DNA of 39,833 nt, taken from the NCBI GenBank assembly GCA_023129715.1, contig JAGMBO010000006.1:1-39833 (forward strand). Direction: 5' to 3'. A model generated the notes under the pieces. The model had not been told where the DNA came from, made no database searches, and saw nothing but the letters and a program-made list of their open reading frames with translations. The translations under genes and the position numbers were made by a program. This DNA comes from Candidatus Eiseniibacteriota bacterium (GTDB taxonomy: Bacteria; Eisenbacteria; RBG-16-71-46; CAIMUX01; WJJG01). Below, piece after piece: positions 23,511-31,841 of this stretch (position 1 is its first letter; each line of letters opens with the position of its first letter).

Positions 23511-24722
23511 CTACGGAACAAGCCAACCGTCGAGCTCCCGGGCACGCTGCTCCCAGGTATTGCGGCGGGCGATCGCGAGTCGCCGCTCGCGCCCACCATC
23601 TTTCCCAGGTACCTCCCCCGGCAACTCGGATGATGCATCGGAAGTCGCCTCGGTCGCCGCTCGCCGCACACCGGCAACGAAGTCCGCTGGGCCCGCGGCC
23701 AGGATCAACTCCTCTGCATGGCGCCGGCAGGGAGGGATGTCGCTGGCGACTACCGGAAGACCGGCGGCAAAGAACTCGAGGCGCTTGAGCACCTCGGCCC
23801 CCTCGCATCCGGCAAACGCCCGATAGGGCAGGATGCCGACATCGGCGGCCGCCACCAGGGCCGCCGCCCGGCTCCGATCCAACGCCCCGAAATCCCGCAG
23901 GTCGCCCGCGCGACGCAGGCGCGCCAGGGTCCGCGCGGACCAAGCGCGCTCACCGGCGAGGAGCAGCGTGATCCCCGCCTGCAACAGCGCCGTCAGGATC
24001 TCCTCATCGAGCTTCTGATCGAGGGTGCCATGATAGACGGCCTTGATTCCGGGCAGCGTGCGTAGGGGCGCGAAGCTCGTCCCCCGGTCGGCCTGGGGGT
24101 GGAAGCAGTCGGGGTCGACCCCGTGCGGCAGGTATTCGATCCGCCGCGCCGAGGCACGCACGCGCGCGGCCAGATGATCGTTTGTCACCAGCGTCAGATC
24201 GCTCGCCGCGGCCAACGCCTGCGTGCGGTGTTCGAGCACGGTGCGCAGGGCGCACTGAGGCGTGCGGGCCGGGTAGTCGTCGATCAGATCGAAGAGGCGC
24301 TGGGCGACCACGCCCTCCCCCGGAAGCGGATGGAGCAGCGCGTCGTAGCAGACGAGGATCGGTCGCCGCACACCCTGCTGACGCGAGAGCAGACACAGGC
24401 AGCGCGCGATCCAATGCCGCTGCATGCGCGCGTTGAGCCGCCGCATGCCGGAGGCGAAGCGTTCTCCCGGAAAGCCGAGGGGCCCGCTGAGGACGCGGAC
24501 CCCGCTCGGATCGCGCCGGCACCCTTCTCGGACGGCGGCGCGCGACGAGAGCATCACCGTCCCGCGCCCGAGATGCCGCGGAGGCACGGGGGGATCGAGA
24601 TGATAGACCGGGCGCAGGCGGGCGAGTTGGGAGAAGAGATGCTGCCGGCGCCGCCACTGAGCGTGCCAGGGAGTAGCCCCGAGCACAACAACTGGGGTTC
24701 TGCTGCCCGGCGCACCGGTCAT
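23511..24722 (-). CDS. GT-B glycosyltransferase
   Basis: A 403-residue protein. The ATG complementary to 24720-24722 overlaps the stop of the upstream transferase (ATGA), which fixes the start and shows coupling. An N-terminal Rossmann half opens with PVVVLGATPWHAQWRRRQHLFSQLARL and includes VCYDALLHPL, FDLIDDYPART and LTLVTNDHLAARV; the C-terminal half has YLPHGVDPDCFHP, AVYHGTLDQKLDEEIL, LLLAGERAW, AAALVAAADVGILPYRAF and LKRLEFFAAGLPVVASDIPP. This is typical of family-1/4 transferases related to WsaF or TuaH-like enzymes. Donor and acceptor are unknown. Confidence 0.83.
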   Translation of the reverse strand: MTGAPGSRTPVVVLGATPWHAQWRRRQHLFSQLARLRPVYHLDPPVPPRHLGRGTVMLSSRAAVREGCRRDPSGVRVLSGPLGFPGERFASGMRRLNARMQRHWIARCLCLLSRQQGVRRPILVCYDALLHPLPGEGVVAQRLFDLIDDYPARTPQCALRTVLEHRTQALAAASDLTLVTNDHLAARVRASARRIEYLPHGVDPDCFHPQADRGTSFAPLRTLPGIKAVYHGTLDQKLDEEILTALLQAGITLLLAGERAWSARTLARLRRAGDLRDFGALDRSRAAALVAAADVGILPYRAFAGCEGAEVLKRLEFFAAGLPVVASDIPPCRRHAEELILAAGPADFVAGVRRAATEATSDASSELPGEVPGKDGGRERRLAIARRNTWEQRARELDGWLVP

Positions 24723-25909
24723 GAACCCGCCCCCTCTCCCACCTCCGGAGCCGCCGGGGGGGGCGGGCGCAAAACCGCGCGCGGGTCGGATGGCAGCACG
24801 CCGGCAACGACCTCCATGAAACGGCGCCCCACCTCGAGCGGCGTGAACTCCGTCGGAAAGGGAACGACCGGCAACGGACGCGCCCCTGCTCCGCAATCCG
24901 CAAGCGCGTCCGCCACCGCGTCGGCCAGGGCGGCGACGTTGCCCGCCTCGATGAGTCGAGAAGCCTCATGGCCCACGAGCGCCTCGGCGGTTCCGCCGAC
25001 ATCGGTGGCGACCACCGGCAGCCCCGCCGCCCGGGCCTCGAGCACTACCCCGGGCAACCCTTCCCAATGCGAGGTCTGTAGGTAGAGATCCGCCGCGGCG
25101 TAGTAGCCGGCGATCTGCTCATCGAACGGCAGCAAGGCGACGCGATCCGTCAGATTCAGGCGGGCGATCTCACGGTTCAGCAGGTCCTCGAGCGGTCCAC
25201 TGCCGACGATCAGGAAACGCGCATCGGGCCGCTGCTCGCGCGACGCCGCGGCGATCCGCAGGAGATCGCGTTGCGCCTTGGCGGACACCAGCCGCCCGAC
25301 GTTGAGGATCATCGGGGTCTCCGGAGAGAGCGCCAGCCGCCGGCGCACACGCGCGCGCAACTCCGGCCGCCGGAGTGCCTCGGGATCGACCGGATCGCGA
25401 AGCACGATCACCTTCTCGGGCGGTACCCCGCGCGCGATGAGTTGACGACGTAGCGCGTGCGAGACGACCAGGGCGCGTGTCGCCAGCCGGGTACAGAGCC
25501 GATCGATCCAACGCCAGCGGCTCCACCCGCCTGCCCCCGGCGCGCGCGGCACGTTGATGCGCTCGAGGCAGGGGACCCCCGCCAGCCGCGCCAAGATCGA
25601 GAAGATCCGCCCGGCGTGCAAGTAGAGGAGATCGGGCCGCTCGTGGCGCAGGACCCGCAGCAGGCCCAGCAGACCCCAGGGGGTCCACATCGCGTGCGAC
25701 GGCAGCACGCGCCAGGGGATCCCGCGGCGATCGAGCTCGCTGATCATTGGGCCGCCTCCGAAGAGCCAGCAGGAGAAGGTGGCGGCTCCGGGAGGCAGGG
25801 CGGCGATCAAGCGCATGAGGGCGAGTTGGCTGCCCCCCAGGGCGGCGGAGGCGAGGGGCACGAGAATACGGATCGGCGCAACTATGGGCGATTCCGATCC
25901 CTGCCCCAT
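24719..25909 (-). CDS. GT4-family glycosyltransferase
   Basis: A 396-residue member of glycosyltransferase family 4, first gene of the coupled pair. Motifs: IRILVPLASAALGGSQLALMRLIAALP at the N-terminus (glycine loop), LLYLHAGRIFSILARLAGVP, RALVVSHALRRQLIARGV, VIVLRDPVDPEAL, MILNVGRLVSAKAQRDLLRIAA, FLIVGSGPLEDLLNREI, VALLPFDEQIAGYYAAADLYLQTSHWEGLPGVVLEARAAGLPVVATDVGG. The last contains the E-x7-E donor signature. A Pro-rich tail ends the protein. Bases 25910-26036 upstream separate it from the next minus-strand gene. Confidence 0.92.
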   Translation of the reverse strand: MGQGSESPIVAPIRILVPLASAALGGSQLALMRLIAALPPGAATFSCWLFGGGPMISELDRRGIPWRVLPSHAMWTPWGLLGLLRVLRHERPDLLYLHAGRIFSILARLAGVPCLERINVPRAPGAGGWSRWRWIDRLCTRLATRALVVSHALRRQLIARGVPPEKVIVLRDPVDPEALRRPELRARVRRRLALSPETPMILNVGRLVSAKAQRDLLRIAAASREQRPDARFLIVGSGPLEDLLNREIARLNLTDRVALLPFDEQIAGYYAAADLYLQTSHWEGLPGVVLEARAAGLPVVATDVGGTAEALVGHEASRLIEAGNVAALADAVADALADCGAGARPLPVVPFPTEFTPLEVGRRFMEVVAGVLPSDPRAVLRPPPPAAPEVGEGAGS

Positions 25910-26036
25910 CGCGATGGCTCCTGGCTGGAGGGCTGTGACCTCGATTCAGACCGACCTGGTCGCGGGGCGGCGCACATCCGGAGCACACCCTGCCCGAGAG
26001 GCTAACAGGCCCAGCGGCTGTGCAGGAACGGAATCG

Positions 26037-27986
26037 TCAACGATCGTCGGGGGGCATCTCGATCAACGTGACACCCCACAGATGGGGATCGGTGGGCACT
26101 GCCTCGTTCCAGCGCCCGAAGGCATGAGAATCGTCGCTCTCATAGTGGAGGCGGTAGATCCCCGCCGGCAGCTCGAGGAAGCGTTCGGTGCGCCGGTTCT
26201 TCTTGGCGCCTCCGGCGTGACGCGTATCCTCATAGCGCATCTTCCAGACCGTCCGGCCGGACTCCTCGTCCACCAGCCAGCCATAGTCGCACATCGTTCC
26301 ATGCTGACCCTCGCCGAGGGCAATGATGCGCACCGCGAGCGGCTCCTGCACCTTGAAGCGGACGTCTTGGTGGACGCCATTCCCAACGGGCGCGATGCGG
26401 ATCACGGCGCGATGCTCGAGCGCCTCCACGGAGAGATCGACCGCATCCATGCTGAAACTCTCACCCAGGCCGCAGATGCGGACCCCCCAGGCGCGCGGAT
26501 CGAAGGGGGAATGCTTGCTCCACCCCGCATAGGAGTGGGCCTCATCGGTCACGTAGCAGACCCGGTAGTCGCCCGGATCGAGTGCCACCGCCTCCTCGAC
26601 GATGCGATTGCGCAACTCGCCGGACGCATAGCGGCCGCGATTGAACTCCATTGTCCAGACCTTGCGCAGCGAGTAGAGTTCCTCGATCCATCCATAGTCG
26701 AAGTAGCAATCCTGCTTCTCGTCCCACTCGCCCAGCGCGCGCACGCAGAGTTGGACCGGCTCGCGCACATGGAAGACCTCGCTGCGAAACTCCGCGTCCC
26801 CGACGCGATCGATCTCGAGGATCTCATTCTCGACGGGCGGATCAAGCGTGACCTCCGTGGCCCCCGGAGCGAGCGGCTCGAGCGGGAACAGCGTCAGGCC
26901 CCACGACTCCGGGTCATAGGGCGGCTGGCTGTTCCAGTCATCGAAGGCATGCGAATCGTCGGTCGCGTAGCAGACCAGATAGCGGCCCGGCTCGAGACGC
27001 ACCTGCTCATCGAACACGCGGTTCTTCTGCGCTCCGCCGGCGTGATCGGTGTTGACCAGGCTCATCTCCCACGCGCGCTCGCACCGCTCGCGATCCACGA
27101 TCCAGGCGCCATCAGCGAACCCGTGGTCGCCGGCGGTGTACTCGCCGAGGGCGAGGATGCGCACGACCAGGGGTTCCTGGACGCGCAGCTCCGCGGTGCG
27201 ATAGCTGTCGTTGCGCGTGCGGTCGAAACGCAGCAAGGCACCCAGGTCGGGATCCTGAGGCTCAGCAAACGCGGACTCCGCGGGCTCGCCGGCGGCCAGG
27301 CGGACTTCAGCATACCAGTCGCGGGGCGTGCCGAACTCGTTCCAGCGAACGAAATTGCCCCCCCGGATCGCCACACTGCCGATGTCGAAAAAATCGAGGA
27401 TCTTGATCGACTTCTTGATCGGGAAACTGCCCCCGATGGCGGAGAAGTAGAGCGCGTAGTCGCCGGCGGGAAGTCGCCGGAAGTCCCGCTGGATAAGATT
27501 GTCTTTGCGGTCCGCGGGCTTCGCCCGGTGGGCGTCCATCTGCCAGGCGACGCGGCGCGTGCGCAGATCGAGGATCCAGGCGTAGGCGAGCATCGCATCC
27601 ATATCGCTCGATCCACTGCCGACCGCCTCGACTTCGATCTCCGCATCCCGACGCAGGGAGAAGTCTTGGCGGTAGAGACCCTTCTGCCAGATGCGCTCGA
27701 TCTCGGCGATGATCTCACCGGCGCGGGCCGGTTGTGGGCAGAATGCGCCGGAAACGGAGAGGAGCAGGGCCCCGAGCAGCGCCTTGCGCGGCAGGCGGCC
27801 GGCCGGCCGGCCCGTGGGCCAAGCGCAGCGGCCGGTGGAAACCTCGGAGCGACCGGCGGGAACCTCGCGGCAACCGGCGGGAACCTCGGAGCGGCCGGCG
27901 GGAACCTCGCGGCGGCCGGCGGGAACCTCGCGGCGGCCGGCGGCGTGCCGGGTCCGGATCGCTCCACCCACGAGCCTGCCTCTCAT
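26037..27986 (-). CDS. Secreted protein with four repeats of an unnamed ~105-residue domain
   Basis: A 649-residue exported protein. The ATG complementary to 27984-27986 has GGGAGG seven bases upstream. Unusually, ~65 residues, largely an AGRREVP heptad repeat, precede the hydrophobic signal core (LPRKALLGALLLSVSGAFC, ~65-83; cleavage perhaps after PARA at 89). The mature part has a degenerate first domain at ~105-195 and three clear copies at ~265-370, ~405-508 and ~545-645. Each copy carries (V/Q)-x-EPL-type start, RALGE-like strand, a D-x-G-W or D-G-A-W turn, W-x-M, a D-(D/E)-(S/A)-H-(A/S)-(F/Y)-x-x-W motif and a (Y/F/T)DP-x-x-WG closing strand. The D-x-x-H and Trp residues could form a ligand or metal site. 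I know no named family. It probably acts at the envelope. Confidence 0.75.
   Translation of the reverse strand: MRGRLVGGAIRTRHAAGRREVPAGRREVPAGRSEVPAGCREVPAGRSEVSTGRCAWPTGRPAGRLPRKALLGALLLSVSGAFCPQPARAGEIIAEIERIWQKGLYRQDFSLRRDAEIEVEAVGSGSSDMDAMLAYAWILDLRTRRVAWQMDAHRAKPADRKDNLIQRDFRRLPAGDYALYFSAIGGSFPIKKSIKILDFFDIGSVAIRGGNFVRWNEFGTPRDWYAEVRLAAGEPAESAFAEPQDPDLGALLRFDRTRNDSYRTAELRVQEPLVVRILALGEYTAGDHGFADGAWIVDRERCERAWEMSLVNTDHAGGAQKNRVFDEQVRLEPGRYLVCYATDDSHAFDDWNSQPPYDPESWGLTLFPLEPLAPGATEVTLDPPVENEILEIDRVGDAEFRSEVFHVREPVQLCVRALGEWDEKQDCYFDYGWIEELYSLRKVWTMEFNRGRYASGELRNRIVEEAVALDPGDYRVCYVTDEAHSYAGWSKHSPFDPRAWGVRICGLGESFSMDAVDLSVEALEHRAVIRIAPVGNGVHQDVRFKVQEPLAVRIIALGEGQHGTMCDYGWLVDEESGRTVWKMRYEDTRHAGGAKKNRRTERFLELPAGIYRLHYESDDSHAFGRWNEAVPTDPHLWGVTLIEMPPDDR
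27840..27944 (-). repeat. In-frame 21-base repeat (5 copies) before a signal peptide
   Basis: Units begin at 27840, 27861, 27882, 27903 and 27924, exactly 21 bases apart, built on AACCTCG(G/C)(A/G)GC. On the minus strand they encode AGRREVP-type heptads between the start codon and the signal core. Confidence 0.9.
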
Positions 27987-28044
27987 GCCATGACCTCCCT
28001 CTCTGCCCAGTCGAGGCCCGACCCGTCGAGTGGGCTTGCCCTAC

Positions 28045-29001
28045 CTAGCGGTTCTGCGCACGGTCCCGCCTAGCGCTTCTACGCGCGCTGCCCGGGGAAG
28101 TTGCAGCCCGCCCCTCGCCCAGCCCCACCGTGACCCCTGCGCGCAATTCACGCAAAGCCTGATATGGACAGTCGTTGGGCCGACCGATCCCCTCCAGGCA
28201 GAGGAGTTCGCGGCGTCGGCGGCCCCGGGGCGGCCCTCCGGGCCCAGCGGGGGTCTCAACATCGACCAGCACGCCGCGTTCGCAGCGCAGGCAGCGCTCC
28301 GGCTGATCGTGGAGCGGCACGGCCCCCAGACAGTCGAGCAATGCCCCGTCCCAGCGGGGCGGCGCCTCGCCGCCGCGCTCCTCGACCCTCAGGCGGCGCG
28401 GCCGGTCCCCCAGCAGGCGCCCCCGGTCGAGGCGCACCCAGGCCTCCGCCTCCACCCGATCACCGGCCGCGAGTCGCAGACGCTCCTGCTGGCCCCGGCT
28501 GACCGGAAGGTAGATCGGGTCGTCGAAGCCCTGAAGTCCGACATAGGCGCGCTCGAGACGCAGCAGAAACCCGCGCAAGTGCGTGCGGGCGCGGGAGCCC
28601 TCGAGCACCTTGACCAAGCAGGGGCGGATGTCGCTCACCCGTCCGCCGACCTCCACAGGGCGCCGGGCGTGGCCCGCCAGCCACTCGTCGAACTCGGCGC
28701 ACTCGGCGAGGAAGGCAACATAGGCCTCGGCCGAAACCTGCAGCTCCGGGTGCGCGTGGATCTTCTCCTCGTCGTAGTACCGGCACTGGGTGCAGTTGCT
28801 ACCGACGTGGCGGTAGCCCTTCGGGCAGCGTCCCCCCTTGCCGAGGAGTTTGCACTTCCAGACGAAGCTGACGCAGCCTTCGGGGTAGCAGCCTTTCTCG
28901 CAGAGGACATGGAAGGCCGAAACCCGATGGTCGAAGCGGCGGTGGACCTCTTGCCTGCAGGTGAAGATATCGTCGCGCTTGTAGCAGTTGCGCATACCCA
29001 C
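28045..29001 (-). CDS. Cysteine-rich protein, function unknown
   Basis: A 318-residue protein. I favour the GTG complementary to 28999-29001, seven bases from GGAGG, over the ATG two codons later; the frame extends upstream to 29658 but reads antisense through other genes. The first ~75 residues hold nine cysteines (NCYKRDDIF, HVLCEKGCYPEGC, WKCKLLGKGGRCPKGYRHVGSNCTQCRYYDEEK), suggesting metal or iron-sulfur sites. The middle (~90-220) looks like a beta-rich, OB-like region (GGRVSDIRPCLVKV, LRLAAGDRVEAEAWVRLDRGRLL). A C-terminal pair, CLRC, and a later CPYQALRELR may add another metal site. It is cytoplasmic by appearance. No family recognised. Confidence 0.65.
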   Translation of the reverse strand: MGMRNCYKRDDIFTCRQEVHRRFDHRVSAFHVLCEKGCYPEGCVSFVWKCKLLGKGGRCPKGYRHVGSNCTQCRYYDEEKIHAHPELQVSAEAYVAFLAECAEFDEWLAGHARRPVEVGGRVSDIRPCLVKVLEGSRARTHLRGFLLRLERAYVGLQGFDDPIYLPVSRGQQERLRLAAGDRVEAEAWVRLDRGRLLGDRPRRLRVEERGGEAPPRWDGALLDCLGAVPLHDQPERCLRCERGVLVDVETPAGPGGPPRGRRRRELLCLEGIGRPNDCPYQALRELRAGVTVGLGEGRAATSPGSARRSARRDRAQNR

Positions 29002-29199
29002 GGGGCAACCTCCGGCTGCGAAGCTGGAAACCCATTCTAGGACCAGCGGGAGGGGAATTGCACGGGTTTCTCGGCCGGCCGCCACGAGCCCCTGTGGACA
29101 CCCCCCCCAGGGATCGTCTATCGTTGATCGTTGATCGTTCGTCACCACGGGGCCTTTCCGAGACGGGGGTCCCCGTGGGCGCAGGGTTGGGGAGGAATC

Positions 29200-29358
29200 A
29201 TGGAGCAGCACGCCGTCGCCGGGCTGGAAGAAAAGAGTGACGTCAAGATCACGATGCACGCGCCCGACATCGATCGCAACCGCCCGGTGGCGGCGATCAA
29301 GTGGGGCGACGGCACGGTGATCGATACAGTGTACAAGGTGAACTGCGCGGATGGATGA
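29200..29358 (+). CDS. Small 52-residue protein, function unknown
   Basis: The start has GGGGAGG four bases before ATG. The product, MEQHAVAGLEEKSDVKITMH and onwards, ends in IKWGDGTVIDTVYKVNCADG and has no signal or membrane segment. Its stop at 29356-29358 overlaps the start of the sulfatase-like gene at 29351, which implies translational coupling. No family is recognised. The strong ribosome site and overlap argue that it is real. Confidence 0.6.
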   Translation: MEQHAVAGLEEKSDVKITMHAPDIDRNRPVAAIKWGDGTVIDTVYKVNCADG

Positions 29359-31003
29359 TGGCGCGGCGAGGAGGGCGACGCTCAAGGGCGCAGCGCCAAC
29401 CGTCGGCGTTACGACGGCCGCTGAGGCAGGGACGGCCTCGCCCCCCTCGGCACCACCGACCGTGACGAAATGGACGATCTTGGCGGCCTGGGCGGTCCTG
29501 GCCGTTTTGGCGGTCCTCACCTCCGGCCTGTTGATCGGCCCCGCAGGCTGCGGCGGCGCATCTCCCCCGCCACCGAATCTGATCCTGATCATCCTCGATA
29601 CCGTGCGCGCCGATCGTCTTGGCTGCTCCGGTAGCGCCGCCGGGCTGACGCCCAACATCGATGCCTTCGCCGAGCGGGGCGTGCGCTTCGCGCAGGCGTA
29701 CGCCCAGGCACCCTGGACGCTCCCCTCGGTGGCCTCAATCCTGACCTCACGCTACCCGATCCAGCATGGCGCCGCCGGGCGGCTGAACGCCTTCCGGCTT
29801 CTCGAACCGGAGGCTGTCACTCTGCCCGAGGTTTTTCGGGATGCGGGTTGGACGACCGGGGCGATCATCAATGTCTTCTTCCTGACCGAGACCTTCGGCA
29901 TGACCCAGGGGTTCGAATCGGTCGATGTGACCGAATCGCACAACAACCGCGAGGTGCGCCGCGCGGGGCCGACAACCGATGCCGCGCTCGCCTGGATCGA
30001 TAGCACCAGCAACCCTGCCGGTCGCAGTGCCGCCGAGGATGCCCCCTTCTTCCTTATGGTCCACTACTTCGACGCTCATCTGGTCTACGACCCGCCTCAG
30101 CCCTTTCGCGCCGCCCATGCCGATCCACGGGATGCCGAGGGCGATGACTATCTCTTCGGTACCGTGGCCGACATGATCACCTTGCGGCAAGGCGATGCGG
30201 TCGTCGAGGGCGACCTGCTGCCCCGACTGGAGCAGCTCTACGACGGCGAGGTTGCCTACGTTGACAGCGAGATCGGCAGGCTGCTCGACGGCCTTGCCGC
30301 CCGCGGACTGATCGAGAACACGGTGATCGCGATGGTGGCCGACCATGGGGAGGAGTTCGGGGACCATGGGGGCTTCGAGCATGGCCACACGCTCTATGAC
30401 GAGCTGATTCATGTGCCCCTGATCTTGAGCGGTCCTGGAACCGGCGGCAGTCGGGAAACCGCGCCGAGCGGGGATTCCGCCCTAGACCAGGCTACACGGC
30501 CGCAGGAAAGGACGGTCGGGGCGACGGTGCGCCTGATCGACCTCGCCCCAACCCTCTGCGAGCTGGCCGGAATCGCACCCGATCCCGCCTTCGTCGGTGA
30601 GAGTCTGCTGCCGCTGATCGAGCGAGTCGGCGCAGACGAAGAGCACGGCGAACGGGTGGCAGGGGACGACCAGGCGAAGCCGGGCGGGCCGGGGAAGCTG
30701 GGCGCCGATCGTCCCGTGTTCGCCGAGGGCAACATGTGGGGGGCCAGCGGGGCCAGTTGGCGCCGGGGGGGCGAGAAGATCATCTGGAAACCTGAGACGG
30801 AGACGATCGAGCTCTACGCAATCGAAGTGGATCCGCTGGAGCGCAACGACCTTGCCCAGACCCGGCCCGAGCGGGTAGCGGCGCTCACCGAGGAACTGCG
30901 TCTGATCGCCCGCACGCTGGCTGCCGGCCGGCGGGCGGGTAGCGCCGCCCCATTGACCGAGGAGGATCGCGAGCGCCTGCGCTCACTGGGATACATCAAG
31001 TAG
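29351..31003 (+). CDS. Sulfatase-like alkaline-phosphatase-superfamily hydrolase, membrane-anchored
   Basis: A 550-residue protein. A hydrophobic helix at ~36-60 (TILAAWAVLAVLAVLTSGLLIG) ends in PAGCGG, either a membrane anchor or an atypical lipobox. The catalytic domain starts with NLILIILDTVRADRLGC (metal Asp). The nucleophile region reads APWTLPSVASILTSRYP: Thr stands where sulfatases have Cys or Ser of C/S-x-P-x-R, so formylglycine cannot form. Later metal ligands are VADHGEEFGDHGGFEHGHTLYDELIHVPLILSGPG. The C-terminus has RLIDLAPTLCELAGI and LERNDLAQTRPERVAALTEELR. It probably cleaves or transfers a phosphate or phospho-alcohol group rather than sulfate; this is inference from the Thr. 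Gene 52-residue upstream is coupled. Confidence 0.85.
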   Translation: MDDGAARRATLKGAAPTVGVTTAAEAGTASPPSAPPTVTKWTILAAWAVLAVLAVLTSGLLIGPAGCGGASPPPPNLILIILDTVRADRLGCSGSAAGLTPNIDAFAERGVRFAQAYAQAPWTLPSVASILTSRYPIQHGAAGRLNAFRLLEPEAVTLPEVFRDAGWTTGAIINVFFLTETFGMTQGFESVDVTESHNNREVRRAGPTTDAALAWIDSTSNPAGRSAAEDAPFFLMVHYFDAHLVYDPPQPFRAAHADPRDAEGDDYLFGTVADMITLRQGDAVVEGDLLPRLEQLYDGEVAYVDSEIGRLLDGLAARGLIENTVIAMVADHGEEFGDHGGFEHGHTLYDELIHVPLILSGPGTGGSRETAPSGDSALDQATRPQERTVGATVRLIDLAPTLCELAGIAPDPAFVGESLLPLIERVGADEEHGERVAGDDQAKPGGPGKLGADRPVFAEGNMWGASGASWRRGGEKIIWKPETETIELYAIEVDPLERNDLAQTRPERVAALTEELRLIARTLAAGRRAGSAAPLTEEDRERLRSLGYIK

Positions 31004-31040
31004 ACCGGTCGTTGGGTTAGAACGCTTGGTCACAGCGCAG

Positions 31041-31112
31041 CTCGACTCAAAGGGACAGCTCGACTCAAAGGGGCAACTCGAGCCAAAGGGCCGACTCGAG
31101 CCAAGGGAGCAA
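31041..31112. repeat. Non-coding 18-base tandem repeat (4 copies)
   Basis: Units start at 31041, 31059, 31077 and 31095, exactly 18 bases apart, built on CTCGACTCAAAGGG (third and fourth CTCGAGCCAAAGGG-like). They lie between the sulfatase-like stop and the O-methyltransferase start. A TAG at 31130-31132 in the methyltransferase frame shows that they are not part of that gene. Confidence 0.85.
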
Positions 31113-31165
31113 CGGAACCCAGCTGGCTCTAGATTCCACGCACAGCCGAAGGAGCAACCCACACC

Positions 31166-31798
31166 ATGGATATCCTCACGCGCCCGATCAACGAGTACCT
31201 GAAGGCACACCTCCCCGCTCGCGATGAGATCCTGCGAGAGATGGAAGCCTACGCCGCCAAGCAGCGCTTCCCCATCGTCGGACCGCTCTGCGGCGCTTTC
31301 TTGCGCCAGCTCGCCCTGCTCAGCGGTGCGCGGAGGGTGCTCGAAATGGGGTCGGGCTTCGGCTACTCGGCCTACTGGTTCCTGCTCGGGATGCCGGCGG
31401 ATGGGCGGGTGATCTGCACCGACGGCGATGTCGAGAATCGCGACCGCGCAATGGCCTATCTCGAGCGCGCCGGCCTGGCCGGGCGCGTCGAGTTCCATGT
31501 CGGAGATGCTCTGGAGATCACCCCCGGGCTCGAGGGCCCCTTCGATATCATCTACAACGACATCGACAAGGAGCAGTACCCGGCGGCCTTCAACCTTGCG
31601 ATTCCGCGCCTGCGCCCGGGAGGCGTCTTCGTTAGCGACAATGCCCTCTGGTCGGGTCGGATCCTCGATGCGGAGCCCGCCCCCTCCACCCGCGGCATTC
31701 TCGAGTTCAACCGGCGCCTGTTCGGCACAGCAGGAATTCTCGGGAGCATCGTTCCCCTGCGAGATGGGCTCGGGCTGGCCGTTAAGACCGCAGAGTAG
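31166..31798 (+). CDS. SAM-dependent O-methyltransferase (family 3, COMT/CCoAOMT-like)
   Basis: A 210-residue cytosolic enzyme that moves a methyl group from S-adenosylmethionine to a hydroxyl of an unknown acceptor. GAAGGAGC stands upstream of the ATG. Motifs are in order: N-terminal FPIVGPLCGAFLRQLALLSGARRVLEMGSGFGYSAYWF (motif I), GRVICTDGDVENRDRAMAYLERAGL, VEFHVGDALEI, FDIIYNDIDKEQYPAAFNLAIPRLRPGGVFVSDNALWSGRI. The Asp-Lys and Asn-Ala metal ligands of the family are in place (YNDIDK, DNALW). Length is normal. No neighbour points to a substrate. Confidence 0.92.
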   Translation: MDILTRPINEYLKAHLPARDEILREMEAYAAKQRFPIVGPLCGAFLRQLALLSGARRVLEMGSGFGYSAYWFLLGMPADGRVICTDGDVENRDRAMAYLERAGLAGRVEFHVGDALEITPGLEGPFDIIYNDIDKEQYPAAFNLAIPRLRPGGVFVSDNALWSGRILDAEPAPSTRGILEFNRRLFGTAGILGSIVPLRDGLGLAVKTAE

Positions 31799-31841
31799 AA
31801 GGGCTTTCTGTTGCGGTTCTGCGGAGCGGGCGGGAGCGAGG

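Noticed and set aside
25779-28073. 764-codon plus-strand open frame opposite the glycosyltransferase and secreted repeat protein genes
   Set aside because: High GC leaves long antisense frames open. The minus-strand products have clear domains and ribosome sites; this one has no recognisable motif.
29120-29140. Three 7-base ATCGTTG repeats, considered as DnaA boxes or an iteron origin
   Set aside because: They do not match the TTATCCACA box, there are only three, and no AT-rich region or replication gene is nearby.
29002-29658. Upstream extension of the Cys-rich protein frame to 29658
   Set aside because: It would run antisense through the small gene and the sulfatase-like gene, and a GGAGG-GTG start at 29001 explains the protein.
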